64,000 nt of DNA. Source: an uncultured Chlorobiaceae bacterium (GTDB lineage: Bacteria > Bacteroidota > Chlorobiia > Chlorobiales > Chlorobiaceae). Where the stretch lies: assembly GCA_903822595.1 (NCBI GenBank), contig CAIJPS010000024.1, positions 1 to 64,000 of the forward strand, read 5' to 3'. Below the pieces are notes generated by a model. That model was not told the origin of the DNA, did no database searches, and saw nothing but the letters and a program-made list of their open reading frames with translations. The position numbers and the translations under genes were made by a program. Each line of letters opens with the position of its first letter. Positions within the stretch are counted from its first letter, which is position 1. This document shows, piece after piece, positions 57,635-64,000 of this stretch.

Positions 57635-60600
57635 CTACCCCGTGCAGAGTGATGCTCTCTTCCGCGTCAACTCTTCCATCTCATATCCCGAAAGGAAGGC
57701 CAGCAGGTCTATTTTTTCCGTAGCGTCCACCCATTCGGCGATTGATACTTCTGGTTGTTCCTGTTCCGTTGGGGTTACCGGTTCTGGCTCGTTCAGCAAC
57801 TTCTGCATGGTGAGCCAAGCCATGAGGACACTGAAGCGGTGTTCGCGGAACCAGCTCTTCTGGTGCCGATTATCAAATTGCAGCAGGCGGCCAAGATGTG
57901 ACTTGCTGGTTGCATAGAGTGTTTTAACCTCCGCGAGCAGACATGCTTCCGCATCGTTTGCAGGGTTAACAACCGGTTTTGGGGTGAGCATGCAGACAAG
58001 CAGGTCGGGCAGGTGTTCGCCCGGAATACCAATTGCTCCCTTTTCGGGGTAAATTTTCCGAAGTGCATCGCTCATCAGCCAGTCGTCAATAAGGTTCGAT
58101 TGCAACTCTCCGGCTGCAGCAACCATCTGTTGGAGTGCGTCGAGCACAATCCACTGTTTTGCAATTGTTGTGTATTCTTTTCCCTCTTTGCTTCCCAGGC
58201 CGAGAGCTGTCTGAAGTTTTTTTGAATTCGGCTCTCTTTTCAACATATCCGGAAAGAGAAGAGACTGGCTGTATCGTTCAGCCGTCAGTGAAGCAAGGTT
58301 AACCGGGACGGCAAGCGGTTTTTCCATGAGTTCACTGAACTGTCGGGCAACCATGCCGAGCAGCTCACTCATTGTCGTTTCAAAAGCCGGCTTCACACCT
58401 TTGCCCTCTTCATTCCCTTCAACAGTTGGAAGCAGTTCTGTACCAAGGGCGGCAGTGATAATCCCGTGCAGTTTCGAGAGGCTCATGGTGAGAGCGGCCA
58501 GTTCGACAGACGATGTTCCCCGACCGTCAAGTTCAGCAGCAAGCCGGTCGTATGGCTTGAGTTTTGAGGGTCTAACCTCCCTGAAGTCAAGGAAAACGTT
58601 ATACTTGTAGCCGTCGAGTGCAATCAGGAGTCCATTCTCGGCAATTTCGCGGCAGGAGCGGATAAATTCCATTCCACTTGCATGATCCCTGAAAATAACG
58701 AAGCTGTTCTCCTCGTGGCTTATGTTGAGCCCCTGAGAGAGAGAACTTTGCCTGATTTCATCATTCTGTCGGTAGCCGACTGATGTTTTGATCCAACCCG
58801 TAGCCTGTTCAAAGCAGTTGTTGAAAACGACAAGGGCAGTTTCGCCGCCAAGCCGATTGGAATAGGCAAAAATATTCTCATTGACTGCCCCTTCCGGTGA
58901 ATAGACATCATAAAGAAAAAAGTTGCGCACCTCGGCAAAGAGCGGTCGCTTCTTCATGATGGGAAAGATCTCACGGTAATGACGCCCGACAAGGTTTTCG
59001 TCCGGCTGTTCATCATAATAGGCTTTGGCATACTCCATGCCGTATTTTTCAGTAAAGCCTTCCACCTGTCCGTGACCGAACATCGGCAGTCCCGGCATGG
59101 TGAGCATCATCATGCAGACACCGAAATATTTATCTCCCCGTCCAAACTGCGCAATGGCGGTATCCTCGTCCGGGTTGTTCATGAAGTTGACATAGCGCTT
59201 GAGAATTTCTGCATCAAATTCAAGCGTGTTTTTGATCAGGTAGCGGTAATTGGCATTATCCTCTTTTTTAAGCATGTGCATGAAGGCACTGTTATAGACC
59301 CGGTGCATGCCAAGGGTGCGGACAAAGTAGCCTTCAAGCATCCAGAATGCTTCGGCAAGCAGCAGGGTGTCGGGTACTTCAAGGTGAATACGGTCAACAA
59401 CCTCGCGCCAGAACTCTTCAGGTATGGCAGCATCGAATTCCGACATACTCATGGCATTGGCTGAGCGTGATGGAACGCCGGCGCTATGGCCGTGAAGCGG
59501 AAACCAGAGACGCTGGATGTGCCGTTTTGCCAGTACCATGGCCGCGTCAAAACGGATGATGGGAAACATTCTGGCGACCTGCAGAATCTGCTGAATAACC
59601 CCTTCGCGTACCTCTGCACTGAGAAAGTTCAACTGGGCGGTATCGTTCCATGGCATGATAGTACCGTCGTTGCCATGATAGATGTAGCGAGTATCTCCGG
59701 TCAGGTAATCAACCCGCTTGAAGGTTACTGCTGCGTCGGAACGGTTCCAGTAGCCATCTTCAAGGTAGACGCCGAAGCGGGAGTCACTGCTGAGGTTCGG
59801 CCCGTTATAGGAATAGTTATAATAAGGTGCGCTCGGGGAGGAAAGAAACCAGTCAGGATGGTTTCGAACAAGTTCGGAATCCATTCCGGTATGATTGGGT
59901 ACCATGTCACTTGCAAGACGGATGCCGCGCTGCTTCGCTCTCTGCTGCAGGTTAAGATATCCTTCATAGCCGCCGATGTCGTCGGAAACGGTATAATTTT
60001 CAAGAGCGTATGCCGAGGCCTTTGCTTCAGGATTTCCCTGGAGCTGCTTGATTTTCTGAGAGGCATAGCTTCGCTGCCAGAGCCCGATCAGCCACAATGC
60101 CGTAAAGCCGCGTTCGGCGATGAGATCAAGCTCCGTATCGGGAATATCCTGCAGACGATTAATCGTGCGTCGGTAAAGTTTACTGAGCTGGTCGAGCCAG
60201 ACATAGGTGCTTTTGGCCAGCATGACCACTTCAGGCATCCACGATGAATCGACAGAATAGTTTGCCGGAGCATTGGCATCATCCGGAGAGTTGTACTCCG
60301 GAACATGAACCTCTTTTTCAAACTCGTGACCATCTTTGCGGAGAGCACGTTCCTGGGCAATTTGCTCAAAGAAGAGGTACTTGTCCTCATCCTCAATAAA
60401 ATCAATAGCACCAGCAAGCAACCCCCAGAAGGGTGACTCTTCAAGCAGCTCTCCCCAGTTCAGACGAATGTAGCGAAGCTGTTCAAGAATTGAGGTTGGA
60501 GCATGTTTTATTGGTCGGGTGAGCAGTTCGGCAAGGTCGATATTGTCCGGCCCGACCGCTCCCATAGCCTGCATGGAGCTCCGCATGGTCATGATCAGCT

Positions 60601-61162
60601 TTCGGTACGCACTCTCCCGGGTCAGCTTCTCATCGGTCAAAAGATCGGAAAACTGTTCGAGAGCAGGATTTTGGTTATTCAGCCAGACAAGGAAAGACTC
60701 TTCAAGCAGATGCTTCTTGTTCTCCTGCTGCTTCAGCCAGTCGGAGGGTGTTTCAGCTCCGGTATAGATTTTCTGCGTGGGAAACGTCGTGATAAATCTC
60801 TCCAGGTACTGTTCCGATTGTTCCCGGGAAAGCTCTTCGTTTAGTGTTCCGAAAACCTTCTCCAGAAAGTCTGGCTGTCGTGATGCTATTGCTTTCGTCA
60901 TGATCGAGTGAAAAAGCGCATGGAGCAGTTTCATACCAAGGAACTGTGCAGGAAGAACCGGTTTTGCATCAGCACCCTTCAGCTTTTTCAAAAAATCATT
61001 GATAACAGCACTCTGTTTTTCGGATGTTTTTACACCTTCCTGACTGGAAGAGGGCAAAGAGAGAAATTCCGGATCAATAAGGTGGAAGAGCTCGCGGGCA
61101 TTTCTGTTGACATAAAAGTGCTCCTTGTTCTCCAACGCTGGCGGATTTTGCTTGATTGTCAT
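57635..61162 (-). CDS. Very large GH13 (alpha-amylase-family) protein
   Basis: About 1,175 residues from ATG 61162 (an ATG at 61186 adds eight); numbers below count from 61186. A long helical N-terminal region (1 to ~320) precedes the GH13 barrel (about 330-760). Region I is SDMVPNHTG (Asp427), region II IIRFDAAM (nucleophile Asp547), region III LLLAEAFW (acid Glu612), and region IV FMNNPDED (Asp673 as stabiliser), where the usual N-H-D has Pro instead of His, as in GlgE-type maltosyltransferases. A C-terminal ~330-residue helical region follows. It likely acts on alpha-glucans or maltosyl donors, possibly in glycogen metabolism. No signal peptide is evident, so cytoplasmic. Confidence 0.85.
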   Translation of the reverse strand: MTIKQNPPALENKEHFYVNRNARELFHLIDPEFLSLPSSSQEGVKTSEKQSAVINDFLKKLKGADAKPVLPAQFLGMKLLHALFHSIMTKAIASRQPDFLEKVFGTLNEELSREQSEQYLERFITTFPTQKIYTGAETPSDWLKQQENKKHLLEESFLVWLNNQNPALEQFSDLLTDEKLTRESAYRKLIMTMRSSMQAMGAVGPDNIDLAELLTRPIKHAPTSILEQLRYIRLNWGELLEESPFWGLLAGAIDFIEDEDKYLFFEQIAQERALRKDGHEFEKEVHVPEYNSPDDANAPANYSVDSSWMPEVVMLAKSTYVWLDQLSKLYRRTINRLQDIPDTELDLIAERGFTALWLIGLWQRSYASQKIKQLQGNPEAKASAYALENYTVSDDIGGYEGYLNLQQRAKQRGIRLASDMVPNHTGMDSELVRNHPDWFLSSPSAPYYNYSYNGPNLSSDSRFGVYLEDGYWNRSDAAVTFKRVDYLTGDTRYIYHGNDGTIMPWNDTAQLNFLSAEVREGVIQQILQVARMFPIIRFDAAMVLAKRHIQRLWFPLHGHSAGVPSRSANAMSMSEFDAAIPEEFWREVVDRIHLEVPDTLLLAEAFWMLEGYFVRTLGMHRVYNSAFMHMLKKEDNANYRYLIKNTLEFDAEILKRYVNFMNNPDEDTAIAQFGRGDKYFGVCMMMLTMPGLPMFGHGQVEGFTEKYGMEYAKAYYDEQPDENLVGRHYREIFPIMKKRPLFAEVRNFFLYDVYSPEGAVNENIFAYSNRLGGETALVVFNNCFEQATGWIKTSVGYRQNDEIRQSSLSQGLNISHEENSFVIFRDHASGMEFIRSCREIAENGLLIALDGYKYNVFLDFREVRPSKLKPYDRLAAELDGRGTSSVELAALTMSLSKLHGIITAALGTELLPTVEGNEEGKGVKPAFETTMSELLGMVARQFSELMEKPLAVPVNLASLTAERYSQSLLFPDMLKREPNSKKLQTALGLGSKEGKEYTTIAKQWIVLDALQQMVAAAGELQSNLIDDWLMSDALRKIYPEKGAIGIPGEHLPDLLVCMLTPKPVVNPANDAEACLLAEVKTLYATSKSHLGRLLQFDNRHQKSWFREHRFSVLMAWLTMQKLLNEPEPVTPTEQEQPEVSIAEWVDATEKIDLLAFLSGYEMEELTRKRASLCTG

Positions 61163-61325
61163 AATAGGAACGTAATACCGAAGCATTACACTGATTGAAA
61201 TTTTAGCGCAGACCTGTGGTTTTGTCGGGCATGTTCACCTGTAGAGGGGTAAAGTACGGAATTTCAGCAAAAAACGCCTGACTGTTGCATGGCGGTTTTG
61301 AATGGAGCAAAGTATAAATGACCTG

Positions 61326-61715
61326 TTAAGTGATTTTTTTTTCTATATATCGTTGAAGATAGGCAAACCCCATATCCTTTGCTGAGCGGAGCACTTCAAG
61401 CCCGATGGTCGACAAGGCACTTTTCTGGTTTGATGGAGCGCGCTCCACCGCGGCGCAGGCTGTTTGCCCTGCCCGGGCAGGAGAGCTTCCGAGTCCCCTT
61501 AAAGCTTTCCCAAGCAGTAAACCGGTAACAATCAGTATCCCCGTGGCAGGAAAGGGGTGTTTTCTGACAAGCTTCACCGGTGAAAGTTCCCCCTCGATCT
61601 CCTCTTTCAGCTTTCGGGTTCTTGCTTTGATTTGCGCCTCTTTCTCTGCAATCGTGTTTTGTAACTCTTCGATGCGTGCCTGAATGCCAGCCAAAGGCTC
61701 ATTTGTTGTACTCAT
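61326..61715 (-). CDS. Small membrane-associated protein, YqjK/DUF883-like context
   Basis: A 129-residue protein. The N-terminal coiled coil (about 8-45; EELQNTIAEKEAQIKARTRKL) is followed by a short hydrophobic segment (about 56-72, ATGILIVTGLLLGKAL) and a helical tail. It overlaps the upstream gene by 17 bases and forms the last gene of a three-gene set with a YqjE-like and a DUF883-like protein. Family membership is not certain. It may help anchor ribosomes or shape the inner membrane as proposed for YqjD-type proteins, but that is inference. Confidence 0.6.
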   Translation of the reverse strand: MSTTNEPLAGIQARIEELQNTIAEKEAQIKARTRKLKEEIEGELSPVKLVRKHPFPATGILIVTGLLLGKALRGLGSSPARAGQTACAAVERAPSNQKSALSTIGLEVLRSAKDMGFAYLQRYIEKKIT

Positions 61716-62100
61716 GAAGCGATAAAAGAATTTTCTGAATTATTTTTTTCAGGAGCAACGGCCTGAATTTGGTGAAAAACAAAAAGCAAAAAAGAAAAAG
61801 AAGGCTTACCACCAGATAACCAAGAAAAGGATGACCAAGAAGTTCACCAGTCAGCAATGCAAGGGTTGCGATAAGGTAGGTGATGCCTGCAACAAGAATA
61901 ACGCCGAGAAGAGCAGCGGCAGCGACAACCGAAATTTTTTCTGTCAGTTCAATCTTGAGCAGCTCGAATTTCGCATCCACAATAGCCCTTACGTCATCAT
62001 AGATCGATGCTGCCGTGTCATCAAGGAGCTCAGGAATTCCAGCAAGCTTGGGTTTCGAAGACGCCGAACCCTGTTCCTTTTCCGATTGACGGTTCATCAT
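61699..62100 (-). CDS. YqjE-like / phage-holin-superfamily membrane protein
   Basis: A 133-residue protein. An amphipathic N-terminal part (about 22-55; SIYDDVRAIVDAKFELLKIELTEKI) precedes two membrane helices (about 57-80 and 88-110), and a basic C-terminal tail. This arrangement matches the YqjE / Phage_holin_3_6 family, which despite the name are usually chromosomal inner-membrane proteins. The start could be either of two adjacent ATG codons. It lies between a DUF883-like gene and a coiled-coil gene. Confidence 0.75.
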   Translation of the reverse strand: MMNRQSEKEQGSASSKPKLAGIPELLDDTAASIYDDVRAIVDAKFELLKIELTEKISVVAAAALLGVILVAGITYLIATLALLTGELLGHPFLGYLVVSLLFLFCFLFFTKFRPLLLKKIIQKILLSLHEYNK

Positions 62101-62113
62101 GTTATTGTGCTTG

Positions 62114-62389
62114 TTATCGCCTCTTTTTTATGAAAAGTCCGAACAAGAGACCAGTGCCCAGTGAAACAAGTATCGACTGTTCCGGATTATTTCTGATATA
62201 CATCCTCACTTTTTCAGTGCTTTTCTGGAGCCATTCATACGACTCACTCTCCCTGAAACAGGAGAGCGTTTCGGAAATGGTTTCACTGAGCTCTTTAAGC
62301 TGATCCGGAATCGTGGTGTTTACCTGCGGCTCCTCTACCGGATCTGTCGGTTCAGTGCGGTGAATGGTAACCTTGACTTCCTGTTCCAT
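62114..62389 (-). CDS. DUF883 (ElaB/YqjD)-like tail-anchored protein
   Basis: A 91-residue protein from ATG 62389. A helical hydrophilic part (about 28-70) leads to a C-terminal membrane segment (SILVSLGTGLLFGLFIKKRR) preceded by YIRNNPEQ. The pattern VRxxPxxSxxxxxGxGxLxG..xxRR is diagnostic of DUF883, whose members ElaB and YqjD tether stationary-phase ribosomes to the membrane in E. coli. Followed within 13 bases by the YqjE-like gene, giving the yqjD-yqjE order. Confidence 0.8.
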   Translation of the reverse strand: MEQEVKVTIHRTEPTDPVEEPQVNTTIPDQLKELSETISETLSCFRESESYEWLQKSTEKVRMYIRNNPEQSILVSLGTGLLFGLFIKKRR

Positions 62390-62488
62390 AAGAGAGTGAA
62401 AACCGGTTATTCGTTGCCATTGTAAGAGTCTGAATTCAAAAGAGTATGGAGGCAATATAAAAAACAATATGGTCTTTGTATGGCACTC

Positions 62489-63271
62489 TTACTGCAGAAG
62501 TCTGCCTCCCTCAACATTAATAATCTGACCGGTGATATAGTCGCTTTCAAGAAGAAAGATTATGGTTCTGACAATATCAAGCGGATCACCAAGCCGCTGG
62601 AGTGCTATTTTTTTGACCATCTCTGCCTCAGATTCCATCTCTTTGTCCGCATTCAGCGTGACCGTTCCCGGAGCGATAGAGTTGACGAGGATAACAGGAG
62701 CAAACTCTTTGGCAAAGATTCTTGTCAGGTGTTGTATTCCGGCTTTGGAGACGGTATAGGGTGCAAAGTTTCGCCATACGAGGTCGGCAGAAATATCGGT
62801 CATGGTAATGATGCGCGAAACAAAGAGCTGTTTTCGCATAATTCTTGCCGCTTCCTGCATCGTAAAAAATGTCCCCTTCAGATTGGTATCGACCAGACTG
62901 TCCCACTCCTCTTCAGTAACGTCAGGCAGGGGAGTGCGGAAAAAATTCGAAGCGCTCGTGACAAGCAGGTCAAGACGGTCAAACTCTTTACGGAATGCCG
63001 TAAAAGCGTTTACGATATCCTGGTTTTTCGACATATCACACCGAACCATCTGTGATTCAGGACTTATCCAGCGAATTTTCTCAAGCGTCTCAGCCGCTCT
63101 CTTTTCCGACGCGTGCCAGGTAAAAAAAACCGTATACCCCTGCCCGGCCACAGAAAGCGCAATTTCACTTCCAAGCATACCCGAAGCACCAGTCATGAAG
63201 CATACTTTTTTGCCTGAAGGAGTCATCTCATACAACGTTTTAATTTCCCTGTCCACTCTGTTTTTCAACAT
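62489..63271 (-). CDS. Short-chain dehydrogenase/reductase
   Basis: A 260-residue classical SDR. The nucleotide-binding motif is TGASGMLGSEIALS (near 27), with the NxAG-type position replaced by TSASNFF near 111, and the catalytic Tyr-Lys in YTVSKAG near 172 with a preceding Asp/Ser region ITMTDISAD. The C-terminal IAPGTVTLN and YITGQIINVEGG are usual. The substrate is unknown; FolM/pteridine-reductase-like or acyl-carrier reductase roles are possible. The ATG at 63226 is an alternative start closer to the Rossmann fold. It faces away from, and lies near, the modC fragment. Confidence 0.85.
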   Translation of the reverse strand: MLKNRVDREIKTLYEMTPSGKKVCFMTGASGMLGSEIALSVAGQGYTVFFTWHASEKRAAETLEKIRWISPESQMVRCDMSKNQDIVNAFTAFRKEFDRLDLLVTSASNFFRTPLPDVTEEEWDSLVDTNLKGTFFTMQEAARIMRKQLFVSRIITMTDISADLVWRNFAPYTVSKAGIQHLTRIFAKEFAPVILVNSIAPGTVTLNADKEMESEAEMVKKIALQRLGDPLDIVRTIIFLLESDYITGQIINVEGGRLLQ

Positions 63272-63306
63272 GAATGGTGGATAAAAAGTTGACTGGTCAG
63301 GCCCGA

Positions 63307-64000
63307 TTATGCAAGCCTTCTGAATGACGAAGCCTTGATTGCTGCAAAAAGGGTTGAATGGATCGTAATATTCAGCTCCTCTGCGGCTGAACGGACAATT
63401 TCAGCAATAAGTTGTTCGCCATTGGCCGAAAGCACAATGCCTATTCTGCCGTCAGACTCAAAAATTTCTGTAACGGTGCAATCCAGAAGGTTTCGTGCGC
63501 TGATTGCTTCGGGATGCTTTTTGAAAAGAATGATTTCTCGTGACGAGAGCTCAAAAAGGGATTGTCTGGTTGGCTCTCCGTCTGAGATCAAGAGGGTATT
63601 GCAGCCCCAGGGATAGGCATATAATCCGTTGTTCTGAACCGGGTCGGCAAGATGAAGAAGATTGAGATAGCCTTTCTGGCTTTGTGCCATGCTGTTTCGT
63701 GCAAGCTGGTCGGGAGTGGTCGTTTCAGCCATGCGGCCGTTCTTGATCACAAGAATCCGGTCAACCATCAGTTGCATCTCAAGGATCGAGTGCGAAATAA
63801 ACAGGTAGGGTATTCCGAACTCTTCACTCACGCTTTTCAGGTAGGGAATGATCTGAAATCGCAGTGTGTCATCAAGAGCGGATAGCGGTTCATCCATCAA
63901 GAGCAGCCGGGGATTTGCAAGCACCGCACGGCCAAGAGCGACACGCTGTTTTTCACCGCCTGAAAGATTGTGCACTCCGCGCTGCAGGAGCGGTTGCAGT
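63307..64000 (-). CDS. modC: Molybdate ABC transporter ATPase ModC, N-terminus cut by window edge
   Basis: The reverse frame is open to the window edge, about 231 residues visible. It begins within the ABC domain just before the signature LSGGEKQRVALGRA, followed by Walker B RLLLMDEPLSALD and H-loop LFISHSILEM. The C-terminal part (about 160-230; ARNLLDCTVTEIFESDG, then LIAEIVRSAAEELNI) is a single TOBE/Mop domain as in ModC. The Walker A is outside. It should energise molybdate or tungstate import. The assignment rests on the Mop domain; other oxyanion importers are possible. Confidence 0.82.
   Translation of the reverse strand, partial: LQPLLQRGVHNLSGGEKQRVALGRAVLANPRLLLMDEPLSALDDTLRFQIIPYLKSVSEEFGIPYLFISHSILEMQLMVDRILVIKNGRMAETTTPDQLARNSMAQSQKGYLNLLHLADPVQNNGLYAYPWGCNTLLISDGEPTRQSLFELSSREIILFKKHPEAISARNLLDCTVTEIFESDGRIGIVLSANGEQLIAEIVRSAAEELNITIHSTLFAAIKASSFRRLA

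Noticed and set aside
59486-60247. A 253-codon forward ORF inside the GH13 gene
   Set aside because: It is antisense to the catalytic barrel with all four GH13 regions.
61699-62100. Prophage holin, from the phage-holin superfamily resemblance
   Set aside because: The neighbours are YqjD-like and coiled-coil genes of chromosomal type, and no lysin or phage structural gene is present.

Overview
The window is a stretch of chromosome from a green sulfur bacterium (Chlorobiaceae, probably the Chlorobium/Pelodictyon group). This is inferred from gene content: a Rieske/cytochrome b pair with no cytochrome c1 beside it, a carotenoid 1,2-hydratase (crtC), a succinyl-CoA ligase alpha subunit as used in the reductive TCA cycle, Gram-negative envelope genes (bamA, lpxB, KDO-pathway isomerase, uppS), and many genes without a strong Shine-Dalgarno sequence. 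The species cannot be fixed from the sequence alone.

Layout. (1) 1-5.8 kb is the clearest accessory region: an IS1380-type transposase cut by the window edge, an unidentified small ORF, a relic and an intact copy of a YhcG/DUF1016 nuclease, a type I restriction subunit (hsdR) that has lost its N-terminal half, and a YgjP-type metallopeptidase. It reads as an eroded type I restriction-modification island. (2) 5.9-11.4 kb holds a lipoprotein, an FtsX-type permease, an MsbA-like ABC exporter and a GlmM-type mutase. (3) 11.7-24.7 kb is mostly housekeeping: rpsT, ruvA, folC, rho, a 35-codon basic protein resembling bS22/mS38, tRNA-Lys and tRNA-Leu, etfBA, a bifunctional-nuclease/UVR protein, bamA-uppS, gatA and sucD. 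(4) 24.8-32.5 kb has envelope and polysaccharide genes (KdsD-type isomerase, flippase, phosphohexomutase, lpxB) and an ECF sigma factor / membrane protein / periplasmic metal-sensor-like cassette. (5) 32.5-35.6 kb is a small accessory patch: a DUF1566-like fragment and an 884-residue protein with 19 TPR units. (6) 35.9-57.5 kb is housekeeping again: murI-ispH-oxidoreductase, ychF, cmk-rpsA, era, rodA, mtaB-apt-antiporter, an HU protein, ftsH, gltX, tRNA-Phe, crtC and petCB. (7) 57.6-64 kb contains a very large GH13-family protein, a YqjD/YqjE-like trio, a short-chain dehydrogenase and a partial modC.

No CRISPR array, prophage, rRNA operon or clearly new multi-gene system was found. The observations most worth following up are the bS22-like micro-gene, the sigma/sensor cassette, the large GH13 protein with an altered region IV motif, the beheaded hsdR locus, the pairing of ispH with an Fe-S/FAD oxidoreductase, and 7-bp-period tandem repeats in two separate intergenic regions. 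All functional calls rest on motif recognition by reading; no database search was run.
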